From contig CAZQAU010000004.1 of NCBI GenBank assembly GCA_964591375.1, positions 1-64,000 of the forward strand: a stretch of 64,000 nucleotides of DNA, read 5' to 3'. This DNA comes from CAYYYG01 sp964591375 (GTDB lineage: Bacteria; Patescibacteriota; Microgenomatia; UBA1406; GWC2-37-13). The translations under genes and the position numbers were made by a program. How positions within the stretch are numbered: the stretch's first letter is position 1; each line of letters begins with the position of its first letter. A model generated the notes under the pieces. The model made no database searches, was not told where the DNA came from, and was given only the letters and a program-made list of their open reading frames with translations. Shown here piece by piece: positions 40,789 through 48,888 of this stretch.

Positions 40789-41328
40789 TTATTTAAGCCA
40801 TTCCTGTGCCCGCTCCTGCATAAAGGCTGTGTCTCCCCATTTAATGATGATTTTTTGAGGATCAGCTCCCTGGCTTCGAATCCATTTATAGACTTCAGCG
40901 GCTGCGGCGCGGAATGTATTTTTTGATGTCAGATAAAAAGGCGTCTCAGTAGGAGCCTGAAAATCAAAATCAGGCAAATAAACGAGTAATGACCAGCTAT
41001 AGTCTTGTAGTGATGCCTCGGGAATGCGAATGGTTACCTGTTCGCCGTTAACGGTGATGGTTTTTATGTACGGAAGAGATTTTTTGATTTTTTCTATTTC
41101 TGATTTGGAATTTTGTACTGTTTCCGATTCGACATCGACGCCTTGTCCACGTGAAGGAGGTAGAGTAGGAGCATTAGCGATGCTTTTAAATGAATTGTTA
41201 TTCACACTTTGTCCGGTAGTGGTGGGTGCTGGCGCTTTCTTTTTTGTTAAAGATGCATTAATCAGAATAAGAATAACCAATATAAAAACAGTTCCTGCAA
41301 TGATTATTTGTGTGCGGTGTTGTTTCAT
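40789..41328 (-). CDS. Hypothetical single-pass membrane protein
   Basis: A 179-residue protein with an N-terminal membrane helix (about residues 7-26), a Pro/Ser spacer and an outer domain (about 80-179) of unrecognised family, ending KIIIKWGDTAFMQERAQEWL. Its start overlaps the end of the upstream secreted-protein gene by 4 bp (ATGA-type coupling), so the two are made together and may act together. Confidence 0.7.
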   Translation of the reverse strand: MKQHRTQIIIAGTVFILVILILINASLTKKKAPAPTTTGQSVNNNSFKSIANAPTLPPSRGQGVDVESETVQNSKSEIEKIKKSLPYIKTITVNGEQVTIRIPEASLQDYSWSLLVYLPDFDFQAPTETPFYLTSKNTFRAAAAEVYKWIRSQGADPQKIIIKWGDTAFMQERAQEWLK

Positions 41329-42719
41329 AAGGCGTTGTTATATTTTCTCCAAGCTAATAATCCGATTAACGCTGCATTGGGTCTTGTAAATGACCCCACA
41401 GGAGCAGTACACAGCTGTCCGTCACGACAGAACAGTACAAACCAGTTGCGATTGGCATAATCGGAAAATAGTGTGCCCATTTTGTTCATGCCATAGGGGT
41501 GAGCTTCACCAGGAAATTTTTCCGGACAGCTCGTGTATTGTCCGGCGACAACATAATGATATTTGCCACAGTTATTGTTGCCGGTACCGTTATAGAGTCC
41601 ATATGAATAAACAAGATCTTCCAGCTTTTGAGGTGTTCCGTTTTTACCAAGAAAATGGCGGGTTGCCCAAATGGCGCTGTCCAGAACATTGGCAAAACCG
41701 CAACCATTACCGATCGGAATGGGTTTACCCGTCCCTGGACCAACATCCTGTGAAGAACAGTCGCGATTGGCACCAAAACCAAACTGCGGATCGACAGTAC
41801 CTATTTGGAACCCATTTCTCAAAGACTGGTTAGGATTGCAACTTCCTTCTATATAATGAATGCCGGCAAGAATCGGAGCTAAGTTTTCGGGTAAGCCCCC
41901 TATTTTGGCTGCCTGGATATACATGGCCATATTTTGTGCACACGGTGTAGCTGCGTTCAAAAATTCTTTAGCCGCATCGGTTACTTTTGTTGAAGTAAAA
42001 AATTCCTGCAGATTTGCCGGCCAGCCGGTGACCGTTCCGGGTGCCATAGAAACAGCACTAGTTGGATAAGGTGTGCCATTGTTATTATTATTCGATCCGT
42101 TGCCGCCACCTGTACAGGCAGCAATATAGGTAGCGATAATTTTTTGTATGATTGAGGGATCTTTGGTTGTACTTGCTATTTGGGAAGCAAGTTGATAAAT
42201 ATCGTATCCTGTACATTCTTTAAGATCAGAAGATCCGTTTCCGATGTTGGAATTGCCGGATTCTGTTGGTACAGGAGTGGGTCCAGATCCTTGTGTGGGG
42301 GCAGGTGTAGTAGAACTGAGACTGATGGAAATAGTTTTACCTGTTTCTGGTCCACAGCCTCCTCTAAAATCGTAAGCAACTAATTCTAATTTAGGATTAT
42401 TATTTAAATCATTTCTTACCGGCAGAGTACAGTTGAAGGTAGCTACATTACCATTCCATCCGCCAAAGTTAGTGTCGGATGGACAAAAGTTTTCGGGCCA
42501 GGATGCATTATTTACCCTGATACCGCAGGCAACGTTTTGTGAGTTGGGTTGATCGGCAGTGACTAAGCACTGAAATTCTTTGCCAATTTCAATAGATCCG
42601 GCTGTTCTCAGATTGGAAATCTGGACACATGCGGTTTGTGCATGAACTCCTGAGGATGTAAATACCAGAGTTCCTCCTATAATTAAGGTAGCAAAGAATA
42701 TCTGAATAATATATTTCAT
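41325..42719 (-). CDS. Secreted protein with lysozyme/transglycosylase-like C-terminal domain
   Basis: A 464-residue exported protein. Signal peptide residues 1-27 (cut after VHAQ-type site), a Cys-bearing beta domain (about 30-135), a Pro/Gly/Asn-rich linker, then from about residue 235 a helical domain where ILAGIHYIEGSCNP places a Glu after a His-Tyr-Ile as in goose-type lysozyme or lytic transglycosylase folds. The later QDVGPGTGK and YNGTGNNNCGKYHYV would form the rest of the site. It may open peptidoglycan for pili or secretion. The enzyme assignment is moderate. Confidence 0.72.
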   Translation of the reverse strand: MKYIIQIFFATLIIGGTLVFTSSGVHAQTACVQISNLRTAGSIEIGKEFQCLVTADQPNSQNVACGIRVNNASWPENFCPSDTNFGGWNGNVATFNCTLPVRNDLNNNPKLELVAYDFRGGCGPETGKTISISLSSTTPAPTQGSGPTPVPTESGNSNIGNGSSDLKECTGYDIYQLASQIASTTKDPSIIQKIIATYIAACTGGGNGSNNNNNGTPYPTSAVSMAPGTVTGWPANLQEFFTSTKVTDAAKEFLNAATPCAQNMAMYIQAAKIGGLPENLAPILAGIHYIEGSCNPNQSLRNGFQIGTVDPQFGFGANRDCSSQDVGPGTGKPIPIGNGCGFANVLDSAIWATRHFLGKNGTPQKLEDLVYSYGLYNGTGNNNCGKYHYVVAGQYTSCPEKFPGEAHPYGMNKMGTLFSDYANRNWFVLFCRDGQLCTAPVGSFTRPNAALIGLLAWRKYNNAL

Positions 42720-42789
42720 ATCAGCTTATTTCATCATAACAAAAGATGTATTCATAACGCAATATGGATTAATAGGATATCTTGAGTCT

Positions 42790-42843
42790 GGTAAAATAAG
42801 CTAGTGGCCAATAGTTAATAGCTAATAGCTATTAGCCATATGC
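42790..42843 (+). repeat. AATAGCT-type repeat before tRNA-Pro(GGG), copy B
   Basis: GGTAAAATAAGCTAGTGGCC, then AATAGTTAATAGCTAATAGC and TATTAGCCATATGC. Same as copy A (30612-30655, other strand) but with one more unit. Together with the tRNA and 3' block it makes a roughly 190-bp inverted duplication. Confidence 0.8.
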
Positions 42844-42849
42844 TAATTC

Positions 42850-42922
42850 CGGGACGTAGTTCAGATGGCTAGAATGCAGGGCTGGGGGTCCTGAGGTCGC
42901 GGGTTCAAGTCCCGCCGTCCCG
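42850..42922 (+). tRNA. tRNA-Pro (anticodon GGG)
   Basis: Cloverleaf with the same acceptor, D and T arms as the tRNA-Pro at 30530, but the anticodon stem-loop is CAGGG CTGGGGG TCCTG (anticodon GGG). CCA not encoded; discriminator A. Only the anticodon arm differs between the two genes. Confidence 0.94.
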
Positions 42923-42932
42923 ACTTCGTTCG

Positions 42933-42978
42933 CCGCAACTTTCGGGCTCACTTCGTCGGGCAAGCCCGACAGTGAAGG
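42933..42978 (+). repeat. Hairpin-bearing repeat downstream of tRNA-Pro(GGG)
   Basis: CCGCAACTTTCGGGCTCACT and onward through GGGCAAGCCCGACAG matches the inverted 30440-30486 block with two base differences. The TCGGGCT/AGCCCGA hairpin could act as a tRNA terminator or processing site. Confidence 0.75.
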
Positions 42979-43011
42979 AGAACCATTCGTAGGGGGTTGT
43001 GTGATTAATGC

Positions 43012-44190
43012 TTAGTTTCCGGCAAATGATCCAATTTCAAGCGCCATCGTTTCTGTACGCTGTAGAGGATACAGTAAAGGAGTGCGTGGATTTTCACCTG
43101 AGTTGGCTGATCCAACATAGAAATGCAGTCGATAAACAGCTTGTGGATCAGGAGAAATGGTTATCGGAACTTTTTGATTCACTTCCGACTGGGCAATTAG
43201 TCCGATAAAAACAGATGTTCCTTTTATGGTAGAGGCTGCGTGTTGTAATTCAAAAAGTCCGCGTTCTGTTTCGGCATCATTTAGTTTTAGTCCATCCTTT
43301 AAAGTTTTTTGAGCAAACTGTTTCAACATACTTTTATTTAGTACCCATCCTTCCTGTGGTTTTTCGAAAACAACGGGTTCGTATTCATAATAAATATAAG
43401 GTCTTTCGACATTATTGACTTCTGTATTACCCTGATCAGAAATGTGTACGAGCCAGGAGTTCTCTTCAGCAACAGGATCCATATATGTTAAAGTTACTTC
43501 CGGAGTAACTTTATAATCTGTGTTTTCCGGTCCATATAAAAATAATGTGGGTGATGCGCCTGTGAGACGTAGCGGACAAGATTCTTGGATGAGAGCAATG
43601 TCCCTGATAATTTTTTCCTGTTTTCGTATTTTTAATTCACCTAACGTAACTGGTGTGGTAGGCAAAGCGGTAACTTCAGGCGTAACATCAAATGTTGATT
43701 GTTGCTGCCCCACGCCGTTCGTTTGTTGCTGCTGAAAAGTGGGAATGGCAGTCGGTGTTGCAGCTTCCAAAGGAGATACATCAGGTGTTTGTCCCTGTAA
43801 TGTTTTTAAAATCGAATCAAGATTAGCTAATAATGCATCGTCTTCAATTACGGTTTGGGGGATATAGTACCAGTATCCCCCTTTAGCATGTCTCAGTTCA
43901 CCCGACCAGATCGTATATGCCGCCCAACCAAACTGTAGGCCACCAATTGAATATATCGGATTTAAATCAGAAACAGGCGGACGACACTGTTCCTGATTTA
44001 AAAGATCAACCGGTGTGGGTTGCAGAGGACTACCTGGTATGGGAGTGTTGGTTACGACGGGTGGAACTGTGGGAAGGCCCGAATCAAAGTTGAAAGTGGA
44101 TTGTTGTTGACCTTCGGGGGTAATTTGTGCGAATGCTGGTAGAGCAATAAGGGCCAGAAAAAAAGAAACGAATACAATTTTTTTATACAT
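43012..44190 (-). CDS. Secreted hypothetical protein
   Basis: A 392-residue exported protein, signal peptide residues 1-22 ending LPAFAQ. The mature part has Thr/Pro/Gln-rich spacers and an unassigned domain of mixed strands (about 200-385) with YIYYEYEPVVFEKPQEGWVL. A single Cys pair lies in the mature part. There is no membrane anchor, so it is released or bound to the surface. No family recognised. Confidence 0.75.
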   Translation of the reverse strand: MYKKIVFVSFFLALIALPAFAQITPEGQQQSTFNFDSGLPTVPPVVTNTPIPGSPLQPTPVDLLNQEQCRPPVSDLNPIYSIGGLQFGWAAYTIWSGELRHAKGGYWYYIPQTVIEDDALLANLDSILKTLQGQTPDVSPLEAATPTAIPTFQQQQTNGVGQQQSTFDVTPEVTALPTTPVTLGELKIRKQEKIIRDIALIQESCPLRLTGASPTLFLYGPENTDYKVTPEVTLTYMDPVAEENSWLVHISDQGNTEVNNVERPYIYYEYEPVVFEKPQEGWVLNKSMLKQFAQKTLKDGLKLNDAETERGLFELQHAASTIKGTSVFIGLIAQSEVNQKVPITISPDPQAVYRLHFYVGSANSGENPRTPLLYPLQRTETMALEIGSFAGN

Positions 44191-44275
44191 ATCTATTCTC
44201 TAAGTTACCTGAAAGAGATTGTGAAGTCAATAAGATCAATCTGTTTATTTGAAATTTAATATATAATATCCCCAA

Positions 44276-45781
44276 ATGAGAAAAATTGCCGCCACTATGG
44301 CGTCACAACATCCGGATCATGCCAGCAAACCCTTCTGGCATGACTCAGAATTTATTAATACGCATGCGGAAATTCAGGAAGCATTCGTTAATTTTTCTGA
44401 ACTGGGAATTCATGAATACAAATGGGATTGGGAAGGAAAACTGGTTGATGAATCGGTTCTGGAGCGTATGTGGGGACAGTATTATGACTTTTTTAAAAAT
44501 AAACAAATAGGCAAAGAAAAATTTCTTACCTTTCGTCTCCCTAACCCCAAAGTAGAAACAGAGTTCCGTTTAGGAAGAGCTTTTATGGGGATATTATCGG
44601 CCGCCGGACTTGCTCATCAGGTGGGATTGCATAGTCCTCCACTTTTTGAAGTGATACTTCCTATGACAGAATCAGCTAAAGAAATGATCGATATTCAACA
44701 GGCTTTTAAAGAGTTATCTTCATTAAAACACAAATTATTGCGAGTTGATAATGGCTCATTAAAGCACATAGAGCTCATTCCTTTATTTGAATCTGTTCAA
44801 ACCATTATGAATTCCGATAAGATTCTCAAAGAATATTTAGAGGGACACAAATGGATTTTTGGATTTAGTCCGACATATATGCGCCCGTATGTTGCCCGTT
44901 CGGATCCGGCGTTGAATGCCGGATTAGTACCTACGATACTAGCGATTAAAATAGCACTATCGCGTTTTAGGGCTTTTGAAAAAAGGAACAATATAAACCT
45001 GTATCCAATTATTGGATCCGCATCTCTTCCTTTTCGGGGCGGTCTAACGCCCTATACTGTTAAAGAATTTGCTGATGAATATAAAGGGATACGTACAGCA
45101 TTGATTCAGAGTGGTTTTCGTTATGACTATGCAAAAAAAGATGTAATAGCCGGCATTCGTGAACTGGAAAAGACACTATCCAAAAACAAGGCAATAGAAA
45201 TACCCGCAGAAGATGAAAAAAAGCTGCGTGAAATTGTAAAAATTTTTGAAAAGCACTATCAAAGTACGATTGAAGCAATCGCGCCTATCATTAACGAGGT
45301 GTCATCGCAACTACCCAAAAGAAGAGAGCGCGTACAACATGTTGGTCTCTTCGGCTACTCAAGAGGTATCGGTGCTGTAAAATTACCACGTGCAATTGGT
45401 TTTACGGCCGCGCTATATAGTATTGGAATACCACCAGAGTTAATCGGGACGGGTCGAGGTATTAAAGAGATTCAGAAGAAAGGTTTGTTATCATATCTCG
45501 AGAAATATTATCTGTATTTACAGAGTGATTTATTAAAGGCTGGACGATATTTCCATAGAGAAAATTTGAAAAAATTAGCTGGCATGTCTGCTGCTTGGTC
45601 GGAAATACAAGAGGATGTGAAGGATATTGAGAGCTATTTGAAGATGGAACTTGTTCCCCAGACCTCTGATGAGAAAGAACATGCGGTAAGTGCCGCTAAA
45701 GTATTGGATAAAATAGTTAAAAAGCGTGTTGTGGTCGAGGATATAGTGAGATCTGCAGTATTAAGAAAAAGTTTGGGGTAA
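44276..45781 (+). CDS. ppcA: Phosphoenolpyruvate carboxylase, archaeal type
   Basis: A 501-residue enzyme that adds bicarbonate to PEP, giving oxaloacetate. The N-terminal TMASQHPDHASKPFW, the FRLPNPKVETEFRLGRAF stretch, and the late VGLFGYSRGIGAVKLPRAIGF are those of the short archaeal-type family (about 500 residues), not the 900-residue bacterial enzyme. With GpmI and enolase (57.1-63.6 kb) it completes 3-phosphoglycerate to oxaloacetate. TATAAT ends 8 nt before the ATG. Confidence 0.94.
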   Translation: MRKIAATMASQHPDHASKPFWHDSEFINTHAEIQEAFVNFSELGIHEYKWDWEGKLVDESVLERMWGQYYDFFKNKQIGKEKFLTFRLPNPKVETEFRLGRAFMGILSAAGLAHQVGLHSPPLFEVILPMTESAKEMIDIQQAFKELSSLKHKLLRVDNGSLKHIELIPLFESVQTIMNSDKILKEYLEGHKWIFGFSPTYMRPYVARSDPALNAGLVPTILAIKIALSRFRAFEKRNNINLYPIIGSASLPFRGGLTPYTVKEFADEYKGIRTALIQSGFRYDYAKKDVIAGIRELEKTLSKNKAIEIPAEDEKKLREIVKIFEKHYQSTIEAIAPIINEVSSQLPKRRERVQHVGLFGYSRGIGAVKLPRAIGFTAALYSIGIPPELIGTGRGIKEIQKKGLLSYLEKYYLYLQSDLLKAGRYFHRENLKKLAGMSAAWSEIQEDVKDIESYLKMELVPQTSDEKEHAVSAAKVLDKIVKKRVVVEDIVRSAVLRKSLG

Positions 45782-45819
45782 CGATTTACGTATTGTTATA
45801 AATATTAATAATAATTCGT

Positions 45820-46044
45820 ATGTCCAACCATGAAAGACATCATATACATCATCACCGACGAACGCCGTTAGCGGATGAAGTGATTGACATTCATAATGAA
45901 GCAGCAATGGCAGATGGTGGCAATGAGGAACCCACAATATATGTGATGGGTCAAAATGTAATTGCCTTTACCCGACATGTGGTTTATACACTGGGTCCGA
46001 TGTTCGATATTTTGAGAAGTAAAAAAAACGTAAAAAAAAGTTAA
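45820..46044 (+). CDS. Small hypothetical protein, His-rich N-terminus
   Basis: A 74-residue protein of unknown function. Nine His fall within the first 26 residues (HERHHIHHHRR), which could bind metal. The rest includes one helix with IYVMGQNVIAFTRHVVYTL. It lies 10 bp before the HEPN-like gene and probably shares its transcript. Confidence 0.55.
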   Translation: MSNHERHHIHHHRRTPLADEVIDIHNEAAMADGGNEEPTIYVMGQNVIAFTRHVVYTLGPMFDILRSKKNVKKS

Positions 46045-46054
46045 CAAAATACAT

Positions 46055-46663
46055 ATGAAAATTATTGGATTACTATCACTGATTATTGTTTTATTCGCCT
46101 CATTGTTTGGCTTTGCCGGTGCAAATCTCACAAATAATGTGGCCGCTGTCGCTTTAATGGTATTACTGATCAGCCTTTTTTCTGATCTGAAAGAGTTTAA
46201 TTTTTGGGGCCTAAAAGGTAAAACTAAAGAAGAAAAACAACTAAAAGATCTGAAAGGTGAAGAAGCCATTACGCGAAAAACTCAAAAAAAATTACCAGAA
46301 GAAAAGGTTCAAACAGCCATGCGTCAGGATACCGTGGTATTAATGGACAATGAAGAAGGAAATTTTTTGGCGCTCGCATTTGATATCGAACGGTTGCTTC
46401 GTGTTATTGCAGCGATTTTGGAAGGTGAAGAAGATACTGCCAATATTAAACCGTCACGAACTCTGGAAATCTTGATGGAACATGGTATTTTGACCACTTC
46501 CGGACAGGAACAGATTAATGCGATTCGTTGGCTGCGTAATATGCTTGTTCATGGACGCGAAAATGAACTGGCCGGAGATACCATTTCTCATGGTGTCGAT
46601 CTAGCTTCTGATTTACATATGGAGCTTAAGAGTTGGCTTGATAACACGGTGTCGACAAAATAA
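46055..46663 (+). CDS. Membrane protein with HEPN-like domain
   Basis: A 202-residue protein. Two membrane helices (about residues 4-22 and 28-44) are followed by a charged linker and a helical domain (about 95-195). This contains INAIRWLRNMLVHGREN, an R-x4-H motif in the helix context of HEPN/DUF4145 domains. HEPN proteins are often RNases of toxin or defence systems, but many DUF4145 members are not toxic. No antitoxin or nucleotidyltransferase gene of classical type adjoins it; a small His-rich protein precedes it. Confidence 0.65.
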   Translation: MKIIGLLSLIIVLFASLFGFAGANLTNNVAAVALMVLLISLFSDLKEFNFWGLKGKTKEEKQLKDLKGEEAITRKTQKKLPEEKVQTAMRQDTVVLMDNEEGNFLALAFDIERLLRVIAAILEGEEDTANIKPSRTLEILMEHGILTTSGQEQINAIRWLRNMLVHGRENELAGDTISHGVDLASDLHMELKSWLDNTVSTK

Positions 46664-46685
46664 TTGGAGTTGTTATAATCGGATT

Positions 46686-47156
46686 ATGAGTGAAATTATT
46701 CGCCCCCACTGGAATCAATACTTCATGAATCTGGCACATGTTGTCAAAACACGAGGTAACTGTGTGCTAGCTCAAGTAGGCGTTGTTTTAGTAAAAGATA
46801 AACGAATTATCGCGACAGGATATAATGGGACTCCAGTAGGACTTCCTAACTGTTCCGATGGTGGATGTTTACGCTGTCATAAGAAAAAAGAAGGCCTGAT
46901 TAAGTCGGGTGAAGAAAAAGGATCATGTTTATGTGTGCATGCGGAATCTAATGCTATCATTCAATCTGCGTATCATGGAGTATCTACCAAAAATTCGATT
47001 ATGTATAGCACCTTCTCCCCCTGTATGCTTTGTGCAAAGGAAATCATTAATGCCGGGATTACGGAACTGTATTATGCTCAGAAAGATTCGGGGGAAACAG
47101 AAAGTATAAACTTATTATCACTATATCTTAAGCAAGTCGCTCCTCAGGCAATGTGA
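46686..47156 (+). CDS. dCMP deaminase family protein
   Basis: A 156-residue zinc deaminase. The catalytic HAESNAIIQSA (His-Ala-Glu) and the zinc-binding SPCMLCAKEI are present, preceded by a long insertion with several Cys (CSDGGCLRCHKKKEG then GSCLCVHAE), typical of dCMP deaminase and ComEB. It makes dUMP for dTMP synthesis. Start at ATG 46686: TATAAT preceded by TGT ends 6 nt before it; the longer frame starts in the upstream gene. Confidence 0.92.
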   Translation: MSEIIRPHWNQYFMNLAHVVKTRGNCVLAQVGVVLVKDKRIIATGYNGTPVGLPNCSDGGCLRCHKKKEGLIKSGEEKGSCLCVHAESNAIIQSAYHGVSTKNSIMYSTFSPCMLCAKEIINAGITELYYAQKDSGETESINLLSLYLKQVAPQAM

Positions 47157-47211
47157 ATCTTCCAACAGATTTCCGAACGAAATTAGGCGTCTTTCAGGGT
47201 ATAATTTCTAT

Positions 47212-48885
47212 ATGAAAAAGATACTTATTGTATCATTATTGGTTTTGGTCTTTTTTTGCCTGACACGTCCGGCGAGAGCTCTTGATGGAGCCATTTCCAA
47301 TAATAAGTATGGTATTGGTTTAGCTCAACCCACAGAAGAAGATCTAGTCAAAGCAGCGGAGTTGGTCAACTCTAATGGTGGAGATTGGGGCTATGTGACG
47401 CTTGTTTTGCAAGAAAATGACCGTAATAAAGGGAAATGGCAGCAGATTTTTGACACCATGCGTAAACTTCATTTGATTCCGATTATTCGTTTGGCTACTC
47501 AACCAGATGGTCCGGTTTGGAAACGAGCTCAAAAACAGGACGCTTCTGAATGGGTAGCTTTTTTAAACTCTTTAAACTGGGTGGTAAAAGAGAGATATAT
47601 CATTCTTTTTAATGAACCCAATCATGCTTCAGAGTGGGGGGGAGCTGTGGATGCAAAGCATTATGCCGACGTTGCGCTGGAGTTTGCCCGTAAACTTAAA
47701 GCATCTAATAATAACTATTATATTATGCTAGCTGGACTCGATGCTTCCGCACCGTCCGCTTTACCCTCATATGAAGATGAAGAACAGTATCTTCGCAGCA
47801 TTTTTACCAGTGAAAACATAGCCGAATGGAACAATCTATTATCGGGATGGTCTTCTCATTCATATCCGAATCCAGGATTTATCGGTTCACCTTCCGATTA
47901 CGGACGGGGTACAATTCGTACATACGAGTGGGAATTACAGCTACTTCGCAGTTGGGGTGTCAAAGAACTACCTGTTTTTATCACTGAGACAGGCTGGGAT
48001 GCTTTTGAGTTAGGACAAGAAACAGTCGCTTCCTATACGAAAACTGCATTTGAACAACTTTGGTTTGCAGATAAACGTGTTGTAGCTGTTACGCCGTTTT
48101 TATTGAACTATCAAAGTGAACCGTTCGCAAAATTTTCCTGGGCAGTAAGCGGTAACCATGATTTTCATCCCGTATATTATCGCGTTCAGGAGTTATTAAA
48201 AACAGGTGGTCGACCAGAAATGGAAGAAAAAGGAGCTCTCCGTGGAGAACTTCCTCAGGAGCTGGTTACTGGTTCCATCTACCGATTCCCATTAACTTTA
48301 CGTAACACCGGTCAATCCATCTGGAATGGAAAGGACGGCTACCATGTAGTTATCGAAGATGCCAACCCGACATTTTATTATGCTTCGGAGTTACCCTTAT
48401 TATATCCATATCAGGAAACTCAGTTATATATTTATGCTCAGACACTTGATGATACGGCGGGAACACGCTCATTTAATGTTGCTTTGTATTATAAAGACAA
48501 AAAGTTACAGGATCTGCAGAAATGGAATATTGAAATTTTGCCTTTACCCAGTTTGACATTTAAGGTACAGCTGTTTCCTTCGTTTATAATCGATTCGAAT
48601 GAGTATGAGATACAGATTTTTGATGCCAATGAACAGCTTGTTTATCGCAAAAAGAATGTCAAAGTAACGCAAGGACAAGGAATGATTGATGGTGTTCCTA
48701 ATATCGTAATCGGCAAAAGATACCGCGCTGTTATTTTACGGCCTTTTTATCTGCCACGACAAACATATCTCATTTTTAAAAAAAATACCAATACTCTCAC
48801 GTTTCCCTGGATGCTGCCGATTGATACCAACTCCGATGGCAGGCTTGATGCTCAGGATTTCTTTGGTATTGTACAAAGAAGATAA
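47212..48885 (+). CDS. Secreted clan-A glycoside hydrolase-like protein with dockerin-like tail
   Basis: A 557-residue exported protein, signal peptide 1-24. The first half is a TIM barrel: ILFNEPNHASEW (about residues 132-143) gives the Asn-Glu acid/base and FITETGWDAF (about 255-264) the nucleophile Glu, as in clan GH-A. Residues 340-520 form two beta domains. The C-terminus has DTNSDGRLDAQDFFGIV, a single EF-hand-like dockerin repeat. It may act on surface or host glycans; substrate unknown. TATAAT ends 6 nt before the ATG. Confidence 0.8.
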   Translation: MKKILIVSLLVLVFFCLTRPARALDGAISNNKYGIGLAQPTEEDLVKAAELVNSNGGDWGYVTLVLQENDRNKGKWQQIFDTMRKLHLIPIIRLATQPDGPVWKRAQKQDASEWVAFLNSLNWVVKERYIILFNEPNHASEWGGAVDAKHYADVALEFARKLKASNNNYYIMLAGLDASAPSALPSYEDEEQYLRSIFTSENIAEWNNLLSGWSSHSYPNPGFIGSPSDYGRGTIRTYEWELQLLRSWGVKELPVFITETGWDAFELGQETVASYTKTAFEQLWFADKRVVAVTPFLLNYQSEPFAKFSWAVSGNHDFHPVYYRVQELLKTGGRPEMEEKGALRGELPQELVTGSIYRFPLTLRNTGQSIWNGKDGYHVVIEDANPTFYYASELPLLYPYQETQLYIYAQTLDDTAGTRSFNVALYYKDKKLQDLQKWNIEILPLPSLTFKVQLFPSFIIDSNEYEIQIFDANEQLVYRKKNVKVTQGQGMIDGVPNIVIGKRYRAVILRPFYLPRQTYLIFKKNTNTLTFPWMLPIDTNSDGRLDAQDFFGIVQRR

Positions 48886-48888
48886 AAA

